From an uncultured Oscillospiraceae bacterium (GTDB lineage: Bacteria > Bacillota > Clostridia > Oscillospirales > Oscillospiraceae), in assembly GCA_934597165.1 (NCBI GenBank), contig CAKTQP010000051.1, positions 1 to 13,009 of the forward strand: a stretch of 13,009 bases of DNA, written 5' to 3'. A program made the translations under genes and the position numbers. Below, piece after piece: positions 4,964 to 13,009 of this stretch. The notes under the pieces are model-generated. The model saw only the letters and a list, made by a program, of their open reading frames with translations. It ran no database searches and was not told the DNA's origin. Position 1 is the stretch's first letter; the number at the start of each line of letters is the position of its first letter.

Positions 4964-5902
4964 ATGGCACAGGAAAACCCCACCGTGGGACGGTTCGCCC
5001 CCAGTCCCAGCGGTCGGATGCACTTGGGCAACGCCTTCTCCGCCCTTATCGCCTGGCTGGCTGTCCGGTCGGCGGGCGGCGAGATGGTACTGCGGCAGGA
5101 GGACTTGGACCCCCAGCGGTGCAAACGGGAGTACGCCGACCAGATTGAGGCAGATTACCGCTGGTTGGGGCTGGATTGGGATAGAGGGGGCAGTGCAGGC
5201 GGCGACGCCTATTACCAGAGCAATCGGGATGAAATCTACGCCGAAGCCTTGGAAACATTGCGCCAAAACCACCTCATCTACCCCTGCTTCTGCACCCGCA
5301 ACCAGCTCCACGCCGCCTCCGCCCCCCACGCCACCGACGGCACCACCCTGTACCCCGGCACCTGCCGAAACCTGACCCCGGCGGAGCAGCTAGAGCGGGC
5401 GAAAACCCGAAAACCCGCTATGCGGGTGAAGGTGCCCGACGAGACCATTTCCTTCACCGACCACATCATGGGCGCCTACACGCAAAACCTCGCCCAGGAG
5501 TGCGGTGACTTCATCCTGCGCCGCAGCGACGGCGTGTTCGCCTATCAGCTGGCTGTGGTGGTGGACGACGCCCTCATGGGCATCAATCAGGTGGTGCGTG
5601 GGGTGGACTTGCTGTCCTCCACACCGAGACAAATTTGGCTGCAACGGCAGCTGGGATTTGCCCAGCCGGAGTACGGCCACGTGCCCCTGCTGTACGGCGC
5701 AGACGGACACCGGCTGTCCAAACGCCAGAAGGACGTGGACTTGGGCGCACTGCGCCAGATGGGAAAGCGCCCGGAGGACATCGTGGGACAGCTGGCCTGC
5801 TGGGCAGGACTCATTGACAAAGCGGAGCCGGTGCAGGCACGGGAGCTGGTGGCGGAGTTCGCGTGGGGGAAGGTGCGACGGGAGAATGTCGTGGTGGGGT
5901 GA
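4964..5902 (+). CDS. gluQ: Glutamyl-queuosine tRNA(Asp) synthetase
   Basis: A 312-residue truncated relative of glutamyl-tRNA synthetase, lacking the anticodon-binding half. It activates glutamate and attaches it to the queuosine base at position 34 of tRNA-Asp. The start VGRFAPSPSGRMHLGN carries the HIGH-type motif (HLGN, 20-23), and RLSKRQKD (250-257) is the KMSKS-type loop. The zinc ligands of the family are all present: Cys108, Cys110, Tyr130 and Cys134. The DLD in LRQEDLDPQR fits the glutamate-binding region. AAGGAG stands 5 nt before the ATG. The gene lies 65 nt after telA behind a weak hairpin and ends 16 nt before an unusual repeat-bounded element whose first internal hairpin probably terminates it. 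A role requires that the cell makes queuosine; no queuosine-synthesis gene is in the window. Confidence 0.94.
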   Translation: MAQENPTVGRFAPSPSGRMHLGNAFSALIAWLAVRSAGGEMVLRQEDLDPQRCKREYADQIEADYRWLGLDWDRGGSAGGDAYYQSNRDEIYAEALETLRQNHLIYPCFCTRNQLHAASAPHATDGTTLYPGTCRNLTPAEQLERAKTRKPAMRVKVPDETISFTDHIMGAYTQNLAQECGDFILRRSDGVFAYQLAVVVDDALMGINQVVRGVDLLSSTPRQIWLQRQLGFAQPEYGHVPLLYGADGHRLSKRQKDVDLGALRQMGKRPEDIVGQLACWAGLIDKAEPVQARELVAEFAWGKVRRENVVVG

Positions 5903-5941
5903 AGGCAAGTGTATATCGAGGGGAAACCCCGCAGCGTTAAG

Positions 5942-5965
5942 AAAACCTGCCGGGGGCAGGTTTTT
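5942..5965 (+). terminator. Rho-independent terminator downstream of gluQ
   Basis: AAAACCTGCC (5942-5951) pairs perfectly with GGCAGGTTTT (5955-5964) around a GGG loop, ending in a five-T run (5961-5965). The outer bases (5935-5941 with 5965-5969) can extend the stem with bulges. It lies 39 nt after the gluQ stop and is symmetric enough to work in both directions. It is inside the repeat-bounded element, which may therefore have brought it in. Confidence 0.85.
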
Positions 5966-5973
5966 AGCGTAGG

Positions 5974-5995
5974 CCCCGCCCGTCAACGGGCGGGG
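5974..5995. repeat. GC-only 9-bp hairpin inside the element
   Basis: CCCCGCCCG (5974-5982) is the exact reverse complement of CGGGCGGGG (5987-5995), with a TCAA loop. It has no T-tract, so it is not a canonical terminator. It is the second of three internal inverted repeats of the 140-bp element. Confidence 0.7.
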
Positions 5996-6004
5996 GGACG
6001 GTCC

Positions 6005-6044
6005 GGGTAGGAGTACAAGGAAGAGCAGTTATGCCAGCCTACCC
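6005..6044. repeat. 7-bp inverted repeat, third internal arm of the element
   Basis: GGGTAGG (6005-6011) and CCTACCC (6038-6044) are exact reverse complements separated by 26 nt. Together with the two preceding hairpins and the 12-bp outer arms this gives a possible four-helix junction. Between 6064 and the addB start at 6152 I see only the addB ribosome binding site; no confident promoter was found there. Confidence 0.5.
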
Positions 6045-6151
6045 TAGGGGTTTCCCCTTATCGTCGAACGTAAAACATTCTGCACCTGTCCCACATATCG
6101 TACCCCCAACCTGCTAAACTAACCCTAACCAACCAAGAAAGGAGCACCCCC

Positions 6152-9100
6152 ATGCTGCACCTGTTACTCGGCCGTGCCAAGACCGGCAAAACCACCCGCC
6201 TCTACCAGGCCATGCGGGAAAACGGCAAGCACCGCCCGCAAGTGCTCATCGTCCCCGAACAGTACTCCCACGAGGCGGAGCGTCGCCTCTGCCAGGAGCT
6301 GGGGGGCGGTGCGTCCGCCTGGGCGGAGGTGCTCTCCTTCACCCGGCTCTATCATCGCGTGCTCACCGAGACCGGCGGTCTGGCACAGCCCATGTTGGAT
6401 GGCGGCGGACAGCTGCTGCTCATGCACCAGGCGGTGCACGCCGTCTCCTCCCAGCTGACCCTCTACGCTAAACCGTCCAAAAAGGCGGCTTTTTTGGAGC
6501 ACCTGTTGGCCACCCGCGGCGAACTGAAGAGCTACTGCATCCAGCCCCAACAGCTCATCGAGGCCGGCGACAACGCCCCAGAAGAGGAGGGGCAGCGGCT
6601 GCGGGAGCTGGGTCTGATGCTGGAGTGCTACGACACCTTGACCCAGCGATTGGCGTCCGACCCTCGCGACCGGCTGACCCGGCTGGCGGAGCGGCTCAAA
6701 ACCTGCGCATATGGCCGCGGCGCGGACTTTTACCTGGACAGCTTTGTGGACTTCACTCCTCAACAGCGGCAGGTGCTCACCCAGCTCATGTCCAAAGCCC
6801 ACTCCGTCACCGTGGCGCTCACCTGCGACACTTTGCACAACGATAGCCTGGAGGTCTTCGCCCCCGCCCGCCGGACGGCGCTGACCCTCCAGGCGGACGC
6901 CAAGGCGTGCCACACCCCCATGACGTTTCAAATCCTGACCGACCGGAAGGACGATGCCCCTCCAGCCTTGGCAGAATTAGAACAACTGTTCCAGTCCTAT
7001 GAACCGCTGCAAGAAACCCCACCCACCGGCGTCCACCTGGTCGAGGCGGAGACCCCCTATTTAGAGGTAAAGCAAGCCGCCCAGACCATCTGCCGTCTGG
7101 TGCGGGAGGGGCTGCGCTATCGAGACATCGTGGTGGCCGGCCGCACCATGGAGGACTACGCCGGGCTGCTGGAACCGGTCTTTGGCCGGTACGGCATCCC
7201 CCTGTTCTACAGCCACCGGGAGAGCATCCTGGAAAAGCCCATCCTGACCCTGCTGACGGCGGCGCTGGAGACGGTGGGGGACGGATACGAGTACGACAGC
7301 CTGTTCCGCTACCTGAAAACGGGGCTGACGGGCATCTCCCTGGCGGAAGTGGACTTGCTGGAAAACTACGTCCTCCGCTGGGAGCTGCGGGGCAGCCAGT
7401 GGAGCCGAGAAGCGGCGTGGAACTGGCACCCGGATGGGTACAGTCGCAAGTGGACGGCAGCGGACGAAGCCGTTGTGGCGGAGTTGGATGCCCTGCGCCG
7501 ACGGGTCATCGCCCCCTTGGAGACCCTGCGCAAGACCCAAGCTGCGCCGGGGGCTGACCTGGTGCGGGTGCTGTACGGCTTTTTGGAGGACATCCAACTG
7601 CCCCAGCGGCTGCAAGAGCGGTCGGAACAGCTCCGGGAACGGGGCGAGCTGCGGCAGGCGGAGGAATACCGCCAGCTGTGGGGCATCCTGTGCGGCGCCA
7701 TGGAGCAGTGCGCCGACCTGCTCACCGAGGGGGTCATGGAGCTGCGGGAGTTTGCCGACCTGTTCGGGTTGCTCCTGTCCCAGTACGATGTCAGTGCCAT
7801 CCCAGTGTCTTTAGACCGCGTGTCCGCCGGGGAGATACAACACCTGTCCCACAAGGAAGCCAAGGTGCTCCTGTTGCTGGGGGCGGACGAGGACCATTTC
7901 CCCCTGGTCACCCAAGCGCCGGGGCTGCTCACCGACAGCGACCGGAGTTGGCTCCAGGCCATCGGCCTGGAGGTGGCGCCGACGGCAGACCAGCGGCTGG
8001 ATCGAGAGCAGATGCTCCTCTACGAAGGGCTGGCGCTGCCACACGAACAGCTGTTCGTCAGCTGGCCCCGCACCAAGGGCGGCGCTGCCACCAACCCGGC
8101 TCGCTTTGTGGAACAAATCCAAGCTTTATTGCCAAAACTGACCGTCACCCACCCGGACAGCACCACCTGTCCCGCGGCTCCCCTGCCTGCCTTGGAGTGG
8201 GCGGGGCGGAACCGAAACGACGCCCTCCTGGACGCCCTGCAGCAGGAACCGGAGTGGAACCTCCGCGCTCGCCGGGTGCGTCTGGCACGGCAGTACACCC
8301 GTGGCGGCTTGAGTCGGGGGGCGGTGAACGCCCTGTATGGACATAAGGTGCGCCTGTCTGCGTCCAAGATGGACACCATCAAGAGCTGTCACTTCTCCTA
8401 CTTCATGCAGTACGGCCTGAAAGCCAAGGCGCGGAAACGGGCGGGCTTCGACGCCCCCGAGGCGGGCACCTTTGTCCACTACGTGCTGGAACACTTCCTG
8501 CGGGACGCCAAGGAGCAGGGCGGCGTGCAGAACCTGTCCCACGACCAGCGGAAGGCCAAGGTGAAAGAAGTGGTGGAGCAGTACATACGAGAGGAACTGG
8601 GTGACCTGGAAGGGCAAAGTCCTCGCTTCCGCTACCTGTTCCGGCGGCTGTGTCAGTCGGTGGAAGTGGTGGTGCAGAACGTGGTGGAGGAGCTGGAGCA
8701 CTCCCACTTCCAGCCCATCTCCTTTGAATTGGGCTTCGGCGACGGCAAGGCGCTGCCGCCGGTGGAACTGACCGTGGACGGGGTCACCCTGTCCATCTCC
8801 GGCATCGTAGACCGGGTGGACGGCTGGGCGGAGAACGGGCGGCTGTATCTCCGTGTGGTGGACTACAAGACGGGCAAGAAGTCCTTCAGCCTCACCGACG
8901 TGTGGCACGGGCTGGAGATGCAGATGTTGCTGTACCTGTTCACCCTGGAGCAGTCCGGCAAGGACCTTTACGGCCAAGACCCCACCGCCGCCGGCGTCCT
9001 CTACCTGCCCGCACGGGACTTGATCCTCAGCGGCACCCGGGACATGACGCCCGCCCAGCGACAGGCGGAGGTGGACAAAAAGCTCCGCCGCAGCGGGATG

Positions 9101-9496
9101 CTCTTGGACGACCCGGAGGTGCTGGCGGCCATGGAGACTTTGGGCGCCACAGGAAAGCACCGCTTTTTGCCCCTGAAAGTGAGCAAAAAGACAGGCGAGA
9201 TCACCGGCGACAGCCTGGCCACGGCGGAACAGTGGGGCAAGCTGCGCCGGCACGTGGGGAAGATCTTGCGGGACATCGCCGGGGAGATCGGCACCGGCAA
9301 CATCGACGCCGACCCCTATCTCCGCTCCGGCAACCGAAGCTATTGCGATTTCTGCGACTACGCCGACGCCTGCTTCTTCGAGGAGGGCAGCGGACGAGAC
9401 TGTCACCGCTACCTGTACCCGGTGAAGGGACAGCGGTTCTGGGAGTCGGCGGGCGCGGACGAAAACGAGGAAAGGGGGCAGCGTCATGGCGGTTGA
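6152..9496 (+). CDS. addB: ATP-dependent helicase/deoxyribonuclease subunit B
   Basis: A 1114-residue subunit of AddAB, the Firmicute counterpart of RecBCD, which unwinds and trims double-strand ends until Chi and then supports RecA loading. The protein opens MLHLLLGRAKTGKTTRLYQA with a Walker A (GRAKTGKT, 7-14). The C-terminal nuclease module has GIVDRVD (884-890) and DYKTGK (904-909) followed by GLEMQMLLYL. The iron-sulphur staple is complete: Cys746 in KSCHFSYF, then Cys1065, Cys1068 and Cys1074, the same spacing as in Bacillus AddB. Length is close to the family norm (about 1160). AGGAG stands 7 nt before the ATG. It overlaps addA by 11 bp, so the two are translationally coupled. The helicase motifs beyond Walker A are degenerate, as is normal for AddB. 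No promoter is evident upstream. Confidence 0.96.
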   Translation: MLHLLLGRAKTGKTTRLYQAMRENGKHRPQVLIVPEQYSHEAERRLCQELGGGASAWAEVLSFTRLYHRVLTETGGLAQPMLDGGGQLLLMHQAVHAVSSQLTLYAKPSKKAAFLEHLLATRGELKSYCIQPQQLIEAGDNAPEEEGQRLRELGLMLECYDTLTQRLASDPRDRLTRLAERLKTCAYGRGADFYLDSFVDFTPQQRQVLTQLMSKAHSVTVALTCDTLHNDSLEVFAPARRTALTLQADAKACHTPMTFQILTDRKDDAPPALAELEQLFQSYEPLQETPPTGVHLVEAETPYLEVKQAAQTICRLVREGLRYRDIVVAGRTMEDYAGLLEPVFGRYGIPLFYSHRESILEKPILTLLTAALETVGDGYEYDSLFRYLKTGLTGISLAEVDLLENYVLRWELRGSQWSREAAWNWHPDGYSRKWTAADEAVVAELDALRRRVIAPLETLRKTQAAPGADLVRVLYGFLEDIQLPQRLQERSEQLRERGELRQAEEYRQLWGILCGAMEQCADLLTEGVMELREFADLFGLLLSQYDVSAIPVSLDRVSAGEIQHLSHKEAKVLLLLGADEDHFPLVTQAPGLLTDSDRSWLQAIGLEVAPTADQRLDREQMLLYEGLALPHEQLFVSWPRTKGGAATNPARFVEQIQALLPKLTVTHPDSTTCPAAPLPALEWAGRNRNDALLDALQQEPEWNLRARRVRLARQYTRGGLSRGAVNALYGHKVRLSASKMDTIKSCHFSYFMQYGLKAKARKRAGFDAPEAGTFVHYVLEHFLRDAKEQGGVQNLSHDQRKAKVKEVVEQYIREELGDLEGQSPRFRYLFRRLCQSVEVVVQNVVEELEHSHFQPISFELGFGDGKALPPVELTVDGVTLSISGIVDRVDGWAENGRLYLRVVDYKTGKKSFSLTDVWHGLEMQMLLYLFTLEQSGKDLYGQDPTAAGVLYLPARDLILSGTRDMTPAQRQAEVDKKLRRSGMLLDDPEVLAAMETLGATGKHRFLPLKVSKKTGEITGDSLATAEQWGKLRRHVGKILRDIAGEIGTGNIDADPYLRSGNRSYCDFCDYADACFFEEGSGRDCHRYLYPVKGQRFWESAGADENEERGQRHGG

Positions 9497-12400
9497 GCTG
9501 ACCAGAGAACAACAGGCGGTGGTGTCCACACGAGGGGGACAATTACTGGTGTCCGCCGCGGCAGGTTCCGGCAAGACTTTTGTGCTGGTGCAGCGGCTGT
9601 TAGATCGGGTGCTGCGGGAAGGGCTGAACGTAGACCAGTTCTTGATGATCACCTTCACCAAAGCGGCAGCGTCCGAGCTGCGGGGCAAAATTTTGTCCGC
9701 CATCCAGAAGGCGCTGCGCGAGCAGCCGGACAACGCCCACCTGCGACGGCAGGCCACCCTCATCTACCGCACGCAAATTTCCACCATCCACGCCTTCTGT
9801 TCCCGCCTCCTGCGGGAGAGCAGCGCCCAGCTGAACTTGGACCCGGATTTCCGGCTCATGGACGACGGGGAAGCGAGTCTGCTGCGGCAGTTGACCTTGG
9901 AGCGGGTGCTGGAGGACGCCTATCAGCACTTGGACGAGGGGAATTTCTCCGTCCTGGTGGACTCCATGTCCGCCGGGCGGGACGACAAGCGGCTGCGGGA
10001 GATGATATTGGACATCCACGGCCGCATCCAGAGCCACCCAGACCCGGCGCGCTGGCTGCGGGAACAGGACGAAGTGTTCCAGTTCGCGGACGTCACCGAC
10101 GTGGCGCAGACCGCCTGGGGCACGCTGCTGCTGGAAGACACCCGGGAGCTGGCCACCTTCTGGCGGGGGCAGATGATGGGGGCTGTGGAGGCCATGGCCG
10201 CCGACCCGGAGTTGGAACACGCCTACGGGGACAGCTTCCGGGGCACGGTGGTGGGACTGGACGAGCTCATCGCCGCCACCGGACAGGGCTGGGACGCCGC
10301 GGCCGCCTGTGCCGACGTGCCCTTCCCCAAGCTGAAAGCCTCCCGAAAGATTCAGGACAAGGGGCTGCAAGAGCGGGTCAAGACCCTGCGGGATCAGTGC
10401 AAAAGGAAGCTGGCGTCCCTGACCGACCGGTTCGCCGGAGACAGTGCCGCCCTGCTGGCTGACCTGCGGACGGTGAGCGTGCCGGTGCGGGAGCTGTTCC
10501 GGGTGGTGCAGACCTTTGAGGAGGCGTATCAGCAGGCCAAACGGCGGCGAAAAGCCTTGGATTTCAACGATTTGGAGCACTTCACTGCCCACGCTCTGGT
10601 GGACGACCAGGGGCAGCCCACCCCCCTGGCCAAGCAGTGGCGGGACGCCTTTGTGGAGGTGATGGTGGACGAGTACCAGGACACCAACGCCGTCCAAAAC
10701 GTCATCTTTGACGCCCTCACCGACGGGGGCAAGACCCTCTTCCAGGTGGGGGACGTGAAGCAGTCCATCTACCGGTTCCGGCTGGCAGACCCGGGTATCT
10801 TCCTGCACAAATTCGACACCTTCGCCCGTCCCGACACCGCCCAACCCGGCGACCCGCAGGTGCTGGTGCTGTCCAAAAACTTCCGCTCCCGCCCCAGCGT
10901 GTTGGAGGCGGTGAACTTCATTTTCGAGCACATCATGACCCCCTCCTTCGGCGAGATCGCCTACACCGAGGAACAGAGATTGTACCCCGGCATGGCGTTC
11001 CCAGAGCACCCCAACGACCGGACGGAGCTGAACGTGGTGGACTTGGGCGAAGTGGAGCGGGAAGAGGACGCGGTGTCCCTGTCCAAAGACCAAGCGGAAG
11101 CCTATTTCGTGGCGGGACGGGTGAAACAGCTCCTGGACGAGCCATTCGTGGTCACCCACGGGGTGGACTTGCGCTACGTCCGGCCGGAGGACATCGCCGT
11201 CCTGTATCGTTCCCCCAACAAGGTGCTGCTCCATCTGACCAAGGCGCTGGACGAAGCCCAGGTGCCCTGGCAGCTGGCGGGGGAGGAGGACTTTTTCCAC
11301 TCCACCGAGGTGCGAGTCGCCCTGGCCTTTTTGCAGGTCATCGACAACCCGCGAGAGGACGTGCCCCTCATCGCTGTCCTCCGCTCTCCGGTCTACGGCT
11401 TCACCGGCGATCAGCTGGCGTTATTGCGTGCCCACTGCCCGGAGGGAGATTTCTACCAGTGCGTCCAGCACGGGGCGGAGTCCGGCGACCCGGCCTGCGC
11501 GGACTTTTTGGAGGAATTGAACCGCCTGCGCCTGCTGGCACCGGACTTGTCCGCCGCTCAGCTGCTGTGGGAGCTGTACGACCGCACCGGCCTGCTGGGC
11601 ATCTTCGGGTCCATGGCTGGCGGACAGCGGCGGCAGGAAAACCTGCTGGCCTTTTACCAGTACACCCGCAGCTGTCAGAGCCGAGGACACGCCGGGCTGT
11701 TCGATTTTGTCCGCGACCTGCGCCGTGTCCTGGAGCAGGGCAACAAGCTCCCCGGCGTGCCGGGACGGCAGGGACGGGGGGTGCAGATCATGTCCATCCA
11801 CAAATCCAAGGGGCTGGAGTTCCCCGTGGTGGTGCTGGCGGGGCTGTCCCGAAAGTGCAACAAGGCGGACGAGATGGCCCCCATGCTCTTCCACCCCAAA
11901 TTGGGCGTTGGCCCCAAGGGGTTAGACCCGGAATTGCGGGTGGAGTTCCCCACCCTGGCACGGCAGGCGGTGCAGCTGCAGCTGGACAAGGAGATGAAGG
12001 CGGAGGAACTGCGCCTGCTCTACGTGGCCATGACCCGCGCCAAGGACAAGCTCATCTTGGTCATGACCCTGCCCAACGCCACTAAGACCATCGCAAGCCT
12101 CCTACCCAACGCTGGCGCTCACCCCGACCCTAGAACCCTGTTCCAACGGGACTCGGTGGGCGAGTGGATGCTGCTGCCCATCCTGGCGCGGGCGGATGCG
12201 GAGGAGCTGTGGGGCATCCAAAAGCCGGAGCACATCATCCAGCCTGCCGACCATTGGGACATCCGCTGTCACCGCCCCAGTCAGTTGGAAGGCTTGGAAG
12301 GGGAGCAGGATGCGGAACCAACAGAGGAGACGCCGGAACCCGACCTGTCTTGGTTGACCTGGCACTACCCCGACCCCATCCTGTCCCAGCTGCCCTCCAA

Positions 12401-13009
12401 AGTCACGGCCACCCAGATGAAGGGTCGCCTGCTGGACGCCGAAGCGGCAGAGGAGACGAGCACCAGCACACCTTGGCAAGGGGCGTTCGCCCGTCCTCGG
12501 TTCGAGCAGGCACAGCGTGGGGTGACGCCCGCCCAGCGAGGCAGCGCCATGCACTGCGTGATGGAGCAGATCGACCTGGATGAGGCGGTGGAGACCAAGC
12601 GCGTCAAACAGGAAGTCCAGCGGCTGGTGGACGGCGGCTGGCTGACGCCGGCGCAGGGGAAAGCGGTGAACGCCGCTCAGATCGCCGCCTTTTGGGCGTC
12701 CGATTGGGGCTGGCAGGCGCGGATGGCGTCTGACTTGCGCCGAGAGTTCAAGTTCTCCACCCTCATGCCCGCCCGCCGCTACCACCCGGACGCGCCGGAA
12801 GGGGAGACCATGCTGTTACAGGGCGTGGTGGACTGCTGCTTCACCGGCGGGGACGGCCTGACGGTCATCGACTTCAAGACCGACCAGGTGACGCCGGAGA
12901 CGGCAGAGGCGCGGGCCCAGTCCTATCGGGGACAGGTGGAGCTGTACAGCGAGGCGCTGACGGCACTGACCGGGACGCCGGTGGTGCATAAGGTGCTGTG
13001 GTTTTTCGC
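9486..13009 (+). CDS. addA: ATP-dependent helicase/nuclease subunit A (3' end outside window)
   Basis: The UvrD-type helicase and nuclease subunit of AddAB; 1174 full codons are visible and only a short C-terminal tail should be missing. Start MAVELTREQQAVVSTRGGQL leads into Walker A SAAAGSGKT (23-31). Other superfamily 1 motifs follow: FTKAAASELR (motif Ia), VDEYQDT (394-400, Walker B), GDVKQSIYRFR (422-432), SIHKSKGLEFP (770-780) and LYVAMTRAKD (845-854). The RecB-type nuclease has GSAMH with His1023, GVVD with Asp1116 and IDFKTD with Asp1129 and Lys1131, then QVELYSEAL, so it should be catalytically competent. The ATG lies inside the last codons of addB; there is a GAGG/AAAGGGGG region upstream that can serve as ribosome binding site. 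The frame is open without a stop to the right edge. Confidence 0.96.
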   Translation, partial: MAVELTREQQAVVSTRGGQLLVSAAAGSGKTFVLVQRLLDRVLREGLNVDQFLMITFTKAAASELRGKILSAIQKALREQPDNAHLRRQATLIYRTQISTIHAFCSRLLRESSAQLNLDPDFRLMDDGEASLLRQLTLERVLEDAYQHLDEGNFSVLVDSMSAGRDDKRLREMILDIHGRIQSHPDPARWLREQDEVFQFADVTDVAQTAWGTLLLEDTRELATFWRGQMMGAVEAMAADPELEHAYGDSFRGTVVGLDELIAATGQGWDAAAACADVPFPKLKASRKIQDKGLQERVKTLRDQCKRKLASLTDRFAGDSAALLADLRTVSVPVRELFRVVQTFEEAYQQAKRRRKALDFNDLEHFTAHALVDDQGQPTPLAKQWRDAFVEVMVDEYQDTNAVQNVIFDALTDGGKTLFQVGDVKQSIYRFRLADPGIFLHKFDTFARPDTAQPGDPQVLVLSKNFRSRPSVLEAVNFIFEHIMTPSFGEIAYTEEQRLYPGMAFPEHPNDRTELNVVDLGEVEREEDAVSLSKDQAEAYFVAGRVKQLLDEPFVVTHGVDLRYVRPEDIAVLYRSPNKVLLHLTKALDEAQVPWQLAGEEDFFHSTEVRVALAFLQVIDNPREDVPLIAVLRSPVYGFTGDQLALLRAHCPEGDFYQCVQHGAESGDPACADFLEELNRLRLLAPDLSAAQLLWELYDRTGLLGIFGSMAGGQRRQENLLAFYQYTRSCQSRGHAGLFDFVRDLRRVLEQGNKLPGVPGRQGRGVQIMSIHKSKGLEFPVVVLAGLSRKCNKADEMAPMLFHPKLGVGPKGLDPELRVEFPTLARQAVQLQLDKEMKAEELRLLYVAMTRAKDKLILVMTLPNATKTIASLLPNAGAHPDPRTLFQRDSVGEWMLLPILARADAEELWGIQKPEHIIQPADHWDIRCHRPSQLEGLEGEQDAEPTEETPEPDLSWLTWHYPDPILSQLPSKVTATQMKGRLLDAEAAEETSTSTPWQGAFARPRFEQAQRGVTPAQRGSAMHCVMEQIDLDEAVETKRVKQEVQRLVDGGWLTPAQGKAVNAAQIAAFWASDWGWQARMASDLRREFKFSTLMPARRYHPDAPEGETMLLQGVVDCCFTGGDGLTVIDFKTDQVTPETAEARAQSYRGQVELYSEALTALTGTPVVHKVLWFF

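Larger units (their letters stand above)
5914..6063. repeat. MITE-like 140-bp element with 12-bp inverted ends and TATCG direct repeats
   Basis: The unit 5919-6058 begins with AGGGGAAACCCC (5919-5930) and ends with its exact reverse complement (6047-6058). Immediately outside, TATCG occurs on both sides in direct orientation (5914-5918 and 6059-6063), as expected of a 5-bp target-site duplication. Inside are three inverted repeats (5942-5964, 5974-5995, 6005-6044) and no convincing reading frame. Each end is itself nearly palindromic (GGGG-AAA-CCCC), so a multibranched RNA closed by a 12-bp helix is an alternative reading. I do not recognise the inverted repeat as belonging to a specific insertion-sequence family. 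The coincidence of ends and duplication is what supports the call; copy number elsewhere in the genome is unknown. Confidence 0.5.

Noticed and set aside
3678..4970. 430-codon open frame on the minus strand opposite the TelA-like gene
   Set aside because: Leu/Gly/His-rich low-information product, no ribosome binding site in a sensible place, and the plus strand encodes a clear family member.
6100..6145. CTAACC-like repeats before addB (resembling a telomeric or origin repeat)
   Set aside because: Only two or three imperfect copies in a short C/A-rich stretch; not enough for an array and no further structure.
8126..11300. Two very long minus-strand frames (545 and 566 codons) opposite addB and addA
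   Set aside because: They mirror the codon structure of addB and addA and have no recognisable domains; long antisense frames are expected at this base composition.
1..13009. CRISPR arrays, tRNA or rRNA genes, phage or transposase genes
   Set aside because: No regularly spaced repeats, no cloverleaf or rRNA sequence and no transposase or integrase motifs were seen; the only RNA gene supported is the SRP RNA.

Overview
The window looks like chromosomal DNA of a high-GC Firmicute. The best guess is a gut-type Clostridium relative of the Oscillospiraceae kind. The evidence is: AddAB rather than RecBCD, a signal recognition particle (SRP) RNA directly upstream of dnaX followed by ybaB, a TelA-family gene nearby, consensus sigma-A promoters, strong AGGAGG-type ribosome binding sites, a TTG start for dnaX, and heavy G/C use at third codon positions. 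The taxonomic call is inference; no 16S or other typing gene is present.

Left part (1 to about 3430, all minus strand). Reading in the direction of transcription: SRP RNA (about 3429-3290), a leader with two hairpins, one of them terminator-like, dnaX (clamp-loader tau/gamma subunit), ybaB (nucleoid-associated protein), a small FMN-binding pyridoxamine-phosphate-oxidase-like protein, a strong terminator, and then a separate promoter with a palindrome in its spacer that drives a VOC/glyoxalase-fold gene cut by the window edge. recR, which commonly follows ybaB, is not here.

Divergent region (about 3430-3695). The SRP RNA promoter, with an A/T-rich upstream tract, fires leftward. A near-consensus promoter (TTGACA-17-TAAAAT) fires rightward into a hairpin-rich leader of about 115 nt and then a TelA-family 'toxic anion resistance' gene.

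Right part (3696 to the end, plus strand). telA, a weak terminator-like hairpin directly before the next ribosome binding site, gluQ (tRNA-Asp glutamyl-queuosine synthetase), a 249-bp intergenic region, then addB and addA, which overlap by 11 bp. AddA runs off the right edge close to its C terminus. AddA and AddB together form the helicase-nuclease that resects double-strand breaks for RecA; both nuclease modules and the AddB iron-sulphur cysteines are intact.

The most unusual element is in the gluQ-addB gap: a 140-bp unit (5919-6058) bounded by perfect 12-bp inverted repeats, flanked on both sides by the 5-bp direct repeat TATCG, and containing three internal hairpins. It looks like a miniature inverted-repeat element or a multibranched structured RNA, and I could not match it to a known family. 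Apart from this, the protein-coding content is ordinary housekeeping.
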